Shown: positions 10,280-22,759 of the stretch, piece after piece
How the letters are laid out: each line of letters begins with the position of its first letter
Numbering within the stretch: position 1 is the stretch's first letter
Source: Leptodontidium sp. MPI-SDFR-AT-0119
Lineage: Eukaryota; Ascomycota; Leotiomycetes; Helotiales; Leptodontidiaceae
NCBI GenBank assembly: GCA_020726505.1
Contig: JAHLEZ010000011.1
Location: 1,302,001-1,366,000, forward strand
DNA length: 64,000 nucleotides
Direction of reading: 5' to 3'
Notes under the pieces: generated by a model
Told to the model about the DNA's origin: nothing
What the model saw: only the letters and a program-made list of their open reading frames with translations
The model's database searches: none
Position numbers and translations under genes: made by a program

Positions 10280-11354
10280 CATTCGAACCTCTAGTGGGCG
10301 ATCCATCCTCCTTACCGGTAGCACAGGGTTTCTTGGGAAGTATATCTTGCAGCGGCTAGTAGCCGATTCTTCTGTCTCCAAAATACACTGCATTGCAGTC
10401 CGTAACGACAAAGAAGGTAGAACGCGACAGCTTCCTATCGAATCTTCCAAGATACAGCTGTACCCAGGCGATCTTTCTGCCCCACTATTCGGACTCGATT
10501 CCCACGAATTCGATCACCTAGGAGAAACTGTTGACGCTATCATTCACAATGGCGCCGACGTTTCCTTCCTAAAAAAGTACCAGACCTTCCGTGGCACCAA
10601 TTTCGAGTCCACGAAACAGCTCCTGGGCTTAGCTCTCCCGCGAAAGATTCCACTCCACTTTATCTCCAGTGCTTCTGTTGCACATTTCAGCAAGCTTTCT
10701 CCTCTGCCGGAGATATCTGTGACCGATTTCTTCCCTCCAGTAAACGGCATCAACGGCTACGCCTCCGCAAAGTGGGCCAGCGAACGTTACCTGGAAAACG
10801 CCATTGTCGCAAACCCCAACCTGGAAGTATTTATTCATCGCCCGACGAGCATCACAGGCACCGATGCACCCGCAATGGATGTTGTAGCCAATCTACTCGA
10901 GTATTCTTTGCGTCTTCGATGTGTCCCGAGTCTGCAAGGTGTACTTGGCGCCTTTGATTTCAGTCCTGTCGAGAAAGTTGCCTCCGGCGTGCTGGCTAAG
11001 CTCGGAGAACATCCATCGCGCGAACGTATACGCTATGTTCACCATTGCAGTGACGAGAAGATACTTCCTGATCAGTTGAAGGAGTACTTGGGAAAAACGC
11101 ATGGCGGCGATTTTGTGAGCGCTCCGCTGGTGGATTGGATTGCGAAGGCGAGAGAAACAGGAATGCCGGATCTTATTGCTTCGTATTTTGAGAGTGTGGT
11201 TGGAAAGGAGAATGAGATCAGTTCCCCGGTGCTGTTCAAGGAATTGATTTGAAATAATTGCACAGTTTCGGCACCGGAGGCATTCGTGGAAGGGTTGTTC
11301 GGCAAGATTCTAAAGCGGAAGGGAGCAACTTTGTCTATTATACTTCGTACATAG
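10280..11354 (+). pseudogene. Terminal reductase/Dieckmann-type domain
   Basis: The Rossmann motif ILLTGSTGFLGKYILQRL lies at about 10307-10360 and the short-chain dehydrogenase Tyr/Lys motif GYASAKWASERYLE at about 10754-10797. In PKS-NRPS this domain releases the product by reduction or by Dieckmann cyclisation; the sequence alone does not settle which. A TGA at 11250-11252 interrupts the end, but the same frame goes on with an evidently coding tail (FVEGLFGKILKRKG) to TAG 11352-11354. That tail suggests the TGA replaced an Arg codon. Confidence 0.8.
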
Positions 11355-12545
11355 GAAGTCGTTCCATTGATAGAAATTACAATACGAGATCTTAAAAGTG
11401 AGGGCAGGGCCAGGGCCATGTCTCAGCATCTACACTTGCCGCCCATGGGATTGGCTCACATTTGATGGCTCTCATCCAAGCTTTGCTTGCTTTGGTGGTA
11501 TTGACTGAGTGAAAGTGGAGTGGAGTGCAATGGAATGAAATGGGCATTGAAAAATAAAGGCGAGGGAAATATTGCTTGCTCAATACCTTCGGTAGGCTTC
11601 AAGCAATAGACCGTATATAGACTGTATAGACTGTACAGGTATACAGTAGCACATACATACTCGTAAAGTACCTATCTATCTACCTTAGCCACCTAAGTTA
11701 GAGCAAATTCCACGGTAAATACCTGATGATTCGACATGAGATAACTGCCTAGGTACATACCTGAAGTACCTACCTGCCTTCTGTACATACCAATTGTTAT
11801 TTCCTATCAGAAGCAAATACCAGAGCCATACCATACCTGCATATGGCGGAAAATACTTGTATTCGCGCTCAAGAAGTCTACCCCAGCTGCCTAAGGTTAG
11901 GTAGGTAAATATTGTATAATTTATTTGTGTTGCCTGCTTACGAAGTCAGCGAGAGAAGTGCAGCTTGGGACCTTGGATCAAATGGAAGTGAAGCTTTTAT
12001 TCGCTTGGACAGCAAGGACCAGACACCTACCTACCTCATTGCCAGGTACCTACGTAGGCAGGGAGATTTCTGCGGATCCTCTGGGAATGTCCTGAGAAGT
12101 AAATTCCACCAGAAAAATGCAGCACTGCTAGACAACTATTGACTAGGCATTTCCTGTGTTGTTTTGATTGATACTCGAGGTAGGGATGGGATGGAATGGA
12201 TGCGCACTTGTGGCTTGGCTCGTGGCTGAGGTGGTGATTGGTGGGTGGTGCATGTCAGGTCACCTGACTGACCATCACGAAATGGAAGCGTGTTGAAGGG
12301 ACGCGAGGAGAATACATCAAAGCGACAACTCCAAGTCCATCACCTCTGGGTTGTCGACTGCAAATTCACCAATCCAAGGTCGCACCGTTGCCTAGTTCAT
12401 TTGGCTTCTGAGCGGCAGTACTTAATTATTCGCCCTCCCGACAACTTGCCTTCAGCAACCTCCTCTCCTTTACTTAACAGAACTTTCTACCCGATCCATA
12501 CCACACAAACGTCAGGGAGCCCAACAACGACACACAAAGCGCAAT
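11355..12545. other. Intergenic region upstream of SPT6
   Basis: This 1.2 kb has no gene that I can support. From about 11600 to 12060 it is full of short variants of TAGGTA/TACCTACC, and from about 12130 it becomes the SPT6 promoter and 5' leader. The switch at about 11.36 kb marks the border between the decayed cluster and conserved housekeeping sequence. Confidence 0.5.
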
Positions 12546-15500
12546 ATGAGCATGCGAGACTTGATCAACGGGGAGGCGGAGCTCGATGATGAGGAGAATG
12601 ATGAGTCTTTCGACGAGGATACTGGAGAGGCCAGACTAAGCAAGCAAAGAGATCCTGACCTGGACGATTCAAGTGAGGAGGAAGACGATGACGATGAGGA
12701 GGCAGCTCGAGCAGTACGTCACAAAAGACAGGATTATAGGCCATGCCATGGTAAGGGGCATGCTTGCTGACAATCTCTAGGTCCGGGAAGGTTTCATCAT
12801 TGAAGACGATGAAGATGAAGAGGCTGAGCAACGCCGTCGCCGTCGCAAGAAGCGCAATCGTGCTGAGCGAGAGCAGGAGGAAGCGGCCCTGGATGAGGAA
12901 GATTTGGATCTCATTGGCGAAGCAATTCCTGAATGGGAGCGCAAGACCGCCGCGCAAGTAGGTTGCAGCATTGTTTACGCCTCGAACAAGCTGACTTTTT
13001 GCCATAGCCAAAGCTCAAGCGTCTCAAGCGTGGACACCGAGAGGATACCGACCAACGTCGAGAGCGTGGCCTAGACGAGATATTCTCTGACGACGAGGAA
13101 GTGGATAACGGCCATGATCTTGATCGAGGATTTATTCGCTCAGACCATCACAGAATTGACGAATTTGCCGATTTCATTGAAGAAGACGATCTAGAAGATG
13201 AGGACGAGCGACAGAGACATCAGGAGGAGATGGAGGTGGCTCGTCCACGGGAGAGGGGTTATGTTGGTGGTACGGAAGCCTCTGGTCTCGACAAGGATGC
13301 TCTGGATGACATGGAGGCCATATTCGGAAATGGGGAGGACTACGATTGGGCATTGGCTCTCGAGGATGAGGCAGAAGCTAGGGAGGCCGGAGACCATAAT
13401 CTGGAGTTGAAAGACGTCTTCGAACCATCACAACTTGCGGAAAAGCTTCTCACGGATGAGGATAACCAGATTCGATGGGCAGACGAGCCAGAACGATTCC
13501 AGCTGGACCGATTACCCTACAAGAATCTACAAATCACCGACGATCAGTTCAAAGAGGAAGCCCGTTGGATCACCAGTCTCATTTGGCCGAAGAAGCAACT
13601 ACACAGCGACCTACAGGCCCCTTTTACAAGAGCTATCGGCAAAGTACTGGAGTTCTTCGTAGTGGATGAAGTAGAAGTTCCTTATGTTTTCCAGCATCGG
13701 AAGGACTACTTGATCCACGCCAAGAAAACCCGAGTCCGTGACAGCAACGACCAGGACGAGTATGTCGTTAGTGCTGAGAAATTGCTGAACCAGGATGACC
13801 TTTGGCGTGTTCTCGAACTTGATCTTAAGTTCCGGGCACTGATCGAGAAGCGAAACGTTTTGGAGAGAACGTATGACAATCTGAAGCTAGCTGGAGGCGT
13901 GGATGATCCAATGGTGGAGACTATGCTGCCAGTTGCGGTCACAATGGAAGAGTTACAGGATATCCAAGATTTCGTTTACTTCCAGTATTCCTCAGAAATT
14001 AAGGATCTGGCTGCCACAAACGGTGATGTCAAGGAAAAGCGTCGTCCAGGAGGAAAATCGTCAATTTTTGATCGCATTCGAAAGGGAAAGGCATATAATC
14101 TTGTTAGAGCCTACGGTATCACGCCAGACCAAGTTGCTCAGAACGCTTTGAGAGAAGGACGAAAACAGTACACAGAAGACTCCTCCCTTACGCCTATCGA
14201 TCTTGCGGATTCCCTTACCCTCGATAGCGAATTCAGTACGGGGGAGCAGGTACTTCTCGCGGCTCGTCAAATGTTTGCCGAAGAGTTGTTCATGAACCCC
14301 CGGATGCGAAAGCACTTCCGTATGAACTACTACATGATGGGTGTCGTCAATTGCCGAAGAACCGAGAAAGGCCTGCGAAAAATCGACGAGCAGCACCCAT
14401 ACTACGAGTTGAAGTACTTGAAAAATCAGACCTTCAGCGACATTGCCAACAAGCCGGAGATCTTCCTGAAGATGTTGAAGGCCGAAGAAGAAGGACTTCT
14501 CGAGGTCAAGGTTAAGCTGCAAAACGAGCAAGAGTTCCGGAAGCAGCTCTTTTCCGAATTCGCATCTGACAATTTCAGCGAGCTTGCTGATGCTTGGAAT
14601 GATGAGCGACAGAAGGTCTTGGATCTCGCGTTCACCAAGCTCGAGCGAGTCATCACCAAGGGTGTTAAGGAGAGCATGAGAACAGAATGCCAAGACTCTG
14701 TTCTCAAGATTTGCCGAGAGGAATACTCGAAGAGACTCGACCAGGCCCCATACAAACCAAAGGGCATGGTTCTCGGCACAATCCCGCGGGTTCTCACTTT
14801 ATCGAACGGCAGCGGGGATCCAGGTCGAGACCCAGTTGCTTGGGCGTGGGTAGAGGAAGACGGACGTGTGCTTGAACACGGCAAATTCGACAACCTTTCC
14901 CGCAACGAGAAATCCAGAGATGACTTCGTGGAGCTCGTACTACGACGAAAACCTGATGTTCTAGGCATCAGTGGATTCTCTGTTGACACCCACAAGCTCA
15001 TTACCAGTCTCCGAGATTTGGTTGAGGAAAAAGGCTTGAAGGGTGCTGAATTCGAGGACCCGGATACAGGTGATGACCGAAGCGAGCCACTCGACATTGT
15101 CATTGTGAATGATGAGGTTGCACGACTCTACAAGGACAGCCCTCGTGCTGCCCTTGACCACCCAACTTTCTCCTCGCTCACCAAATATTGCGTGGCCTTG
15201 GCCAAATATCTCCAGAACCCGATGAAGGAATACGCCTCTCTTGGGAAGGACATTGTCTCATTGTCATTCCATTCGTGCCAACAACTCCTTCCGGAGGAAA
15301 AGCTTCGAAAGCAGCTCGAGACGGCTATGGTTGATATGGTCAACCTGTGCGGAGTTGACATCAACGAGGCGATCGCAGACTCCTACACAGCTACGTTGCT
15401 CCCATTCGTCTGTGGTCTCGGCCCAAGAAAAGCCACAGCAGTTCTAAAAACCATCAATGCCAATGGCGGTATTGTGAATACCAGGGACGAGTTGGTAGGC

Positions 15501-16937
15501 GACCCAGACAGTGGCAAGTTGCCAGTTGTTGGCCCAAGAGTTTGGAACAATTGCGCAAGTTTCCTGTCCATCGAGTACGACAGCTCAAACCAAACATCCG
15601 ACTACCTTGACAACACCCGTGTCCACCCTGAAGACTATGAACTTGGTCGTAAAATGGCTGCCGATGCCTTGGAGTTGGACGAGGAGGATGTGAAAGCCGA
15701 AGTTGACGAAGGTGGTGCAGGAGCTATTGTTCGCAAGCTCATCAAGGATGACGAGCAGGAGAAGGTCAATGACCTGATTTTGGAGGAGTATGCTGAACAA
15801 CTTGAACGAAACTACAATCAGCGGAAGCGCGCCACGCTGGAGACAATCCGTGCAGAGCTCCAACAGCCTTACGAAGAGTTGAGGAGGAATTTCTCGATCT
15901 TGTCGGATAACGAGGTCTTCACGATGCTCACAGGTGAGACACAAGAATCACTCTGCGAAGGAATGATCGTTTCGGTCAACATCCGTGTGGCAAAAGAAGA
16001 TTTCATCATCGCCAAACTTGACTCTGGCATTGAGGGCCGAGTTGAGCAGCAGGAAGGCTCTGACCTTTCCGATATTCCGTTGAATCGGCTGTTCTCCATG
16101 GGACAAACTGCCCAAGCCAAGCTTTTAGAGCTAGACCGACACAACTTCTCGGCCAGACTTTCTCTGCGTGAACAGATGCTTCGAATTCCTTTCCGCAAGC
16201 GTATTGACCATGACCGTGGTGCTTGGGACACTTTGCAAGAGGACAAGGACAAGGAGGAGCTTCGCGAGAAGGATAAGGCGACTGGTCGAACCCAGAGAGT
16301 GGTCAATCATCCACTTTTCAAACCCTTCAATTCTACACAAGCCGAAGAATATCTCGGCTCTCAGGCTCCTGGAGATGCTGTTGTTCGTCCATCTTCGAAG
16401 GGCAATGACCATCTCGCGGTGACTTGGAAAGTGGCCGATGGGGTTTACCAGCACATTGATGTTCTAGAATTACAGAAGGAGAACGAGTTCTCCCTAGGTC
16501 GCACGCTGCGCATTGGTGGTCGAAATTACACCGATCTGGACGAACTCATCGTGGACCATGTCAAAGCCATGGCCAAAAAGGTTGCAGAAATGATGGACCA
16601 CGACAAATACCAGTCTGGCACACTGGCTGATACTGGTAAGATATTACAAAGTTCTATGTTCTGGAAGAGTCATCACTAACGACTTCTAGAAAAATGGTTG
16701 ACCACCTACACCGAAGCCAACCCCAAGAGATCCGTCTACGCCTTCTGTTTAGATAAGAGACATCCTGGATATTTTCATCTCTGCTTCAAAGCAGGCCAAG
16801 CTGGGCGTCCCCACTCGTGGCCAGTTCGCATTATACCCAATGCTTTCGAGTTGATGAAGAGCCAGTATCCCGACATGAAAGCTCTATGTAACGGGTTCAA
16901 GTTGAGACACCAGACTGAGCAGATCAAGAGGGCTTGA
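12546..16937 (+). CDS. SPT6: Transcription elongation factor Spt6
   Basis: Four exons, 12546..12713, 12781..12957, 13008..16635 and 16690..16937, give 1,406 residues, the normal length of fungal Spt6. Spt6 is a histone chaperone and RNA polymerase II elongation factor. The N-terminal 250 residues are strongly acidic ([34 protein letters not shown]). The core follows with the helix-hairpin/YqgF-type region ([20 protein letters not shown], about 15400-15455). An S1 domain ([18 protein letters not shown], about 15950) comes next, and tandem SH2 domains at the end read [16 protein letters not shown] and later [21 protein letters not shown]. Introns are 67, 50 and 54 nt with GTACGT, GTAGGT and GTAAGA donors. 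The last exon supplies the second SH2 half and stop TGA 16935-16937. The gene looks intact. Confidence 0.95.
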
Positions 16938-18176
16938 AGGGATTTGTCACACCATGGGACTGGAATGGGGGAGTTATATTGACGTGGAATTTCTGAAGTT
17001 TGTATTAAAATTAAGCAAGCGCGCACGCACGTACGCACTCATTCATGGCAGGACGGGGCCCGTAGTTGAGGGCAAGAAAAGTGTTATCGGCCTGCATCAA
17101 TCTGCTCTGCATTTAGCACGTGGATGGAGTTCATAGCTAGGAATGGATTTACGTGGCAATGATTAGAAGGGCCCGGTTTCTTGTGTGAGAGTGAGTGAGT
17201 GAGGATAGGGTATGACAGTGAGGAATCGATGATGTTTTTATAGCGTCCTGCCGGTCTGGTAGTTGTGCGATTGATTGGATGGTATGGTGTTGAAGTACTG
17301 TAAAGCCGAAGCCGAGGCTGAGACTGAGACTGAGGCTGAGTGAGCTACAGTATTTGGATTCGTACACATCCAAAGAGTAAATGTTTCGCGATACGGCTAT
17401 ACGACGGTTCTTGAATCCAGATACGACGAACTGCACATACCAGGGTACGGCACTCGGAGACAAGAAGCATCAACACGAGTAGCCAGTCCAGGCTGAAGAC
17501 TTCAACTTGAAACGAAAACAGTACAGTCCAGTGCAACTACCTACATCCAAGACCCGAGTCATTACAACGTTATTCCGCCCGTACGCCTTTCGAGAATCTA
17601 CACTTCCATATTATTCCGTGCACTGCAGCTTTAGCTTACGCCTGCGCTGCGCTGCCCTGCGCTGCCCTGCTACCATGCCATGCCCAGCCTAAAGTACCCC
17701 CGTACCCTGCCAATCGTTGTCAGCACGCCGAAGCAATGTACTGTACTGTGCTGGTCTCATAAACAGAAAACTATTCCACTCCAATTCCTGCTTGCCCACG
17801 CCTGCATTCATACACGAAAAGACAAGACAAGACAAGACAGCAGGCCCATCCGCAGACAATTGTGCCCTTTCATTCGCATGCCAGATTGCCTGCGGTCGGC
17901 GCAGTACGGTCGGTGTACGAAGTCATCGCTCATCCCATCTTCAACCACCCGGCACATCTGTCTGGCTTCTACCACGTCCTCGTTCTTGTCCTCCCAGCAT
18001 AATACACGCCTCGCCCCGCCCTACTGTACCTACCCAGGTCGCGATCTCCTCCTCCTCCTCCTCCGCCCCCTCCCCGTACATACACTGAGGAAGTCGCAAC
18101 CAAGTCTGTCCTGCAAGTTCCGCCTTGGGCAGTTCAGTGTGCGCCAGCTGGCTGAAATCTTTCAACTTCTTGCGCA
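16938..18176. other. Long intergenic/5' leader region with simple repeats
   Basis: No protein gene is supported in this 1.24 kb. It holds several simple-sequence patches: a GAGGCTGAGACT-type repeat at about 17303-17341, GCGCTGCCCT repeats at about 17645-17672, an AGACA repeat at about 17818-17840, and a CCTCCT run at about 18045-18070. The last 500 bp is C/T-rich and is probably the OSH3 promoter and leader. Confidence 0.5.
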
Positions 18177-21100
18177 ATGGCTGGCTTGGAGCAGTTGGAG
18201 ATTCATAGCAAGGTACGCACGCATACCGACGACATGCATCAGTTGCGAATGTGACAGCAGGTGCCACAAATGCAGGAACTAATACGAACGAACAGTCGTA
18301 CATCGTTCGCTGGGTTAAGGTCGACGAGGGCCATACAATATCGTGGAGTGTCCAACCGCACAAGAAGTCCATGTGAGAGCATCTGCCGTAAAGGCATCTC
18401 TTGTATGCCGGAGCTGTGGGCTAACCTTCTACCAGCAACTTTGGAATCTTCAAGCACCCAGGCACAAGCAATGCCGGAACCCCAATTATAACACCAGCTG
18501 CGGATGATGCACCAACATCTCTCTCCCACCTAGATCCTAGTACCGAGAGGCAGCGACGGAGTTCCAGTGCACGAAACGATGCCTCCACGGCCCAAGACCA
18601 GCTACGAGCGAAAGGCTTCATCGCCATACAGTGGCATGGTAAATGCGAAGCAGATAAAGTGTCTATGGGAACCTATGCGGTTTTGCCAGGAAATGGAGGG
18701 ATGTATGGCCTTGTGTTCGACAACACTTTCTCGAAGCAGATCTCCAAAACTGCCACTTTCGTGCTGCTTACCTATCCCTCGAACGCTCCTCCACATGCTA
18801 CACATCACCAACAAGGTGTCCCAGGATCGATGAGCACGACAGGGATTGGTGGTATTGGTAAGAACTCTAGCCCAAAGTTAGGTGCTACAGCTTCAGACTC
18901 GGTGGATAGCCTGCAAAGTCATCTCGTAATAGGGAACACTGGGAGCAGGGGGAATTCCATTGTTGGACGCGAGAGTGATAATGGAGTGCCAACATATCAT
19001 GTAGGCGTCCTATCAAAGCGGCGGCGGAAACGGGGACAGGGCTATGCCAGGAGGTTCTTTTCCTTGGACTTTGCGTCTTGCACACTGTCTTATTACTACA
19101 GCCGTAACTCCTCCGCACTTCGAGGAGCAATTCCTTTAAGCTTAGCTGCTATTGCTGCAGATGAGAGGAGGAGAGAAATCAGTATTGATTCTGGGGCGGA
19201 AATTTGGCATTTGAAGGCTGGAACTGCGAAGGACTTCGAGGACTGGACTAAGGCACTTGAAACTGCAAGCAATACTGCTCGTGGAGTCGAGCCAGAACCT
19301 ACGCCCTCTCCCGAGCGACTAAGAGTTCGGACCTCTGGATTGCATGCCCCTGTATCAAATCAAGAAGACGAGCGAGAATGGGAACAGGTGGAAGCCCTTG
19401 TTAGCCGAATAGTTGGAACCCGGGATGCCGTTCGACGTCTTTGCAAAGACACCGCGCCGGGGGGCCCAAAACGAAATGTATTACAAGGACTGGGGCTGGC
19501 TGCTCCGAGTCCCAGTGTTGATGAGGGGACTGATTACTTTGGCTCAGCTTCGGCCCCTGAGAAAAGGCCATTCTGGAAACGAAAATCCAGTGCACCTTCC
19601 ACTCCCCGAATGTTCCAACAAGGCATCTCGTCGCAACTCGCCGTACCAGCCCCAACAACGGTGACCACGGTTTCTGCCAATGGATCTATGACACCCTCAT
19701 CCCGAAGGAACAGACGTTCTTTAGTGCCTGAGGAGAGCATGCATGATCACTGCTCGGCGCTTCTGAACGATCTAGATGCCGTTCTCAATGACTTTTCAAC
19801 ACTGCTGTCAAACAGCAAACGTCGACGAATACCAGCTCCCCTGTCATCTATTTCGAGGAACAGCATAGACTCCACGTCAACCGGGGAGTTCTACGATGCA
19901 GAGCCGGGCGACATAGGGTCACAGCTTCTAATGATCGACCGGCGGAGTGAAGAGGATACCCAACCGTCGGAGGCAGAGGATGAGTTTGTTTCCGATGCCT
20001 CCTCTATTTCCTCTGTGGAAGACGAATATTCATCGGCTCATCTCAATGGCAAAGCTGCATTGTTTCCCGTGAAGCCTAAAAACCTAGATCCTCTTCCAAT
20101 TTCGACCGCCATCAGACGAAGGCAGACTGTGCCTGCAGCTACTGTGATGCCACCTAGCTTGATCGGATTTCTACGCAAAAACGTGGGCAAAGATCTGAGC
20201 ACAATCAGTATGCCTGTCAGCGCAAATGAACCACTTTCTCTTCTCCAGCGAGTAGCCGAACAATTAGAGTATGCTCAAATACTCAACACTGCCGCCTCCC
20301 AAAAAGCTCCGTTGCAGCGCCTCTTACACGTCACTGCATTCGCTGTGTCCCAATTCAGTACAAATCGCGCAAAAGAGCGTGCTATCCGGAAGCCGTTCAA
20401 CCCCATGCTCGGAGAGACGTATGAACTGGTGAGATCAGAGAGTGATATCCCTGGCGGGTTCCGAGTATTGGTCGAGAAAGTTTCGCACCGTCCAGTCCGC
20501 ATGGCTTGTCAGGCTGACTCCGCTCGGTGGTCACTGAGTCAATCTCCTGCGCCTACACAAAAGTTCTGGGGGAAAAGCGCGGAGCTTATCACAGAAGGCC
20601 GTGTTCGGCTTGTGCTGCGCTTGCCTGATGGAGGTGATGAATTCTACAGCTGGAATGTCGCAACAGTCTTCCTACGCAACGTCGTTGTTGGCGAGAAATA
20701 TGTCGAGCCTGTGGGAAATATGACAGTGACAAATGAGACGGCTGGTAGCAAGGCCACGGTAGAATTCAAGCAGAAGGGAATGTTTGGGGGCCGCAGTGAA
20801 GAAGTGCAGGTCGAAACTTATAGCTCCGACGGTGCGCCAACTGGTCTCGGCTTGGTAGGCAACTGGACGTCGAGTCTACAGCTGTCAGAGGGTGGCAAGG
20901 CAAAGGGCCCTGAGATCTGGCATGTCGGCGACCTGGTCGATAACGCACCCCAAAAATATGGATTCACAACATTCGCCGCTGGCTTGAACGAGCTGACAGA
21001 GCTGGAGAAGGGCAAGCTGCCAATCACAGACTGCAGGTTGAGACCCGATCAGAGGGCAGCGGAAACCGGCGATCTGGACACGGCAGAGCTTCTGAAGGCC

Positions 21101-21298
21101 AAGCTGGAGGAAGCACAGAGGACTAGAAGGAAGGAGATGGAACAGAGGGGAGACATTCACAAGCCCAGATGGTTCACCAGAATTGAAGGTGGAGATGAAG
21201 GAGAAGAGGTGTGGAAGTTGAAGGGTGGGAAGGAAGGATACTGGGAAGAGAGATCCAAGGGCCAGTGGACTGGTGTCGAAGATATTCTCGCGCAGTGA
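18177..21298 (+). CDS. OSH3: Oxysterol-binding-related protein, Osh3 type
   Basis: Exons 18177..18212, 18296..18372 and 18436..21298 encode 991 residues. Osh3-type proteins move lipids (PI4P/sterol exchange) at ER-plasma membrane contacts. The tiny first exon (MAGLEQLEIHSK) and exons 2-3 build an N-terminal GOLD-like domain (SYIVRWVKVDEGHTISWSVQ ... FGIFKHPG ... CEADKVSMGTYAV). A PH domain covers roughly residues 228-318 (VGVLSKRRRKRGQGYARRFF ... AKDFEDWTKALE). An FFAT-like motif, EFYDAE near 19890, would bind VAP in the ER. The sterol/PI4P-binding domain fills about residues 610-940 (FNPMLGETYEL). The family signature normally written EQVSHHPP reads EKVSHRPV here, with Arg in the second His position. 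Introns of 83 and 63 nt are canonical. Confidence 0.92.
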
Positions 21299-22759
21299 TT
21301 GGGTATGATAGAGTGTATGAGGTGTGGAATGGCGTTGCGGTGGTGAGAGACTCTGTCGGGCCACTAGAATACATGCTCTGTACTTTGGTATAGACAGGGC
21401 AATTGGATGACGAGAATTGAATCTATGACTTAGATGTGTTCCTTTTCTGTGTGGCCGAGTGCGGCCAGTGAGTGAGGTGTGAACTCTGAAGTGAGCCCCT
21501 ATTAAGACGTTTGTTTCTTAGCATGCAAATGTTCACTGCTTGGATGGAGGTCCAGTTCACGCGTGGTAGTAAGTTTGTTATTTCATACCTCATGGAGTCC
21601 TATGTGGATATTCTAGTGATTACACGCAGTCTCTCCACAAGTTCGTCCTTCCAACCATGAAAGATATTATGCCGTTGCATCCCATCTTCTTCCTATTCTA
21701 ACTCAAAATCCAATCCTACCACACCCTCTACTTCCACCTCTACTTAGTTATCTCGGTCCCTTAATCAGTCGGTCTCAGTTAGCTGGTTAGCAGGCAGCGG
21801 TGCCGTTAGGATTACCGGCAACTGCTATCAAGTTCCTGTTGCCCTGCTTCGCTAATGATATTATGGACATTGATTCATTTGGACCTTGCCCAGTCCCCTG
21901 ATTAGTGCTCCGTGATTCAAGGCGGCGTAACTTGCCGTTGCAACAAGTGCCATCATCCGGCAATAGTGTTGATTGTTGATGTAGTCTCGGTAGTCGCCAG
22001 TCTGGGGATAAGCGAGCTCGCTTAGCGGACAGCTTCCCCCCCTTTCTTTTTTTTTTGGCCGCCGCAAGGCAACCTTAGCTCCGAGTCGCTGTCAGCCCGC
22101 ATGGTGTTGCTGCATGCGTAGGACTTTGTTTTATGATGTGATTTTTTGACGTATGAAAGTCATCGCTCCGAAGGGGCTAGGCTTTCTACTTCGGGCAACA
22201 TCTTCAAATGTTAGAATTTGCAACCCCTCGGACGCCGGTTTAATTTCTTACCTGCATTCACCGAAGCTCCTAGACTACGATGACTGTCAATGTTTTGATT
22301 AAACAAGAGAGAGCGAGCTTCATACGCTTTAATTGGGCTGTGTAACGCTTACCCGTCTTGCTTATTGTCATTTGCACGCCTTCCTTCCAATGGCTGGACG
22401 AGCTTTGGACGAAATGGAGCGCCTCCAGGCAAACAATTAGTCATTGCTTCCAATGATTCCCAAAGCACTCGTTCCAACAAAGAAATCTTGTTACTTAATT
22501 CTGTCACTTGCTGTCCGAACCACATATATCGAGCAGAGATTGCAATATTCACAGAATTGCTTGTTTGGAATCATCGTAAATCGCCAGCGAGATATTCGCG
22601 AGAGACGAATATCAGAGTACAATTATATCATGAAATCAGGCTACGCATGTACCGCCAGCCAAAGTTTCCAAGTATTTCCAACAACGACGCATATCGCCTG
22701 TTCCATCGTCAAAGAGCAAACATAGCTGACTCGTCCCCTGCCCAAGGAGATACCCAAGT
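21299..22759. other. Long intergenic region
   Basis: No gene is supported across 1.46 kb. A T-run at 22047-22056 is the only simple repeat that stands out. I looked for tRNA-like cloverleaf sequence and saw none. Confidence 0.45.

Larger units (their letters stand above)
3390..11354 (+). pseudogene. Hybrid PKS-NRPS, truncated and multiply interrupted
   Basis: The remnant reads, in order, methyltransferase (MT) - ketoreductase (KR) - acyl carrier protein (ACP) - condensation (C) - adenylation (A) - thiolation (T) - terminal reductase/Dieckmann (R). This is the rear of a fungal highly reducing PKS-NRPS, enzymes normally near 4,000 residues that fuse a polyketide to an amino acid. The ketosynthase, acyltransferase and dehydratase are missing. 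Lesions seen: an internal MT deletion, a 1-base excess in a G7 run near 3523, a hAT-type insertion (3553-3916), stops at 5103, 5800, 6898, 6937, 7226, 7908, 8886, 10221 and 11250, and frameshifts near 5620, 7424-7430, 9255 and 9780. Domains on either side of each lesion stay recognisable. One ancestral intron is visible at 7019-7091 (GC-AG). The product cannot be inferred. No full-length enzyme can be made from this locus as sequenced. Confidence 0.9.

Noticed and set aside
14061..15103. Long minus-strand frames (210 and 225 codons) inside SPT6
   Set aside because: They are shadows of the SPT6 coding strand, Ser/Leu-rich with no domain.
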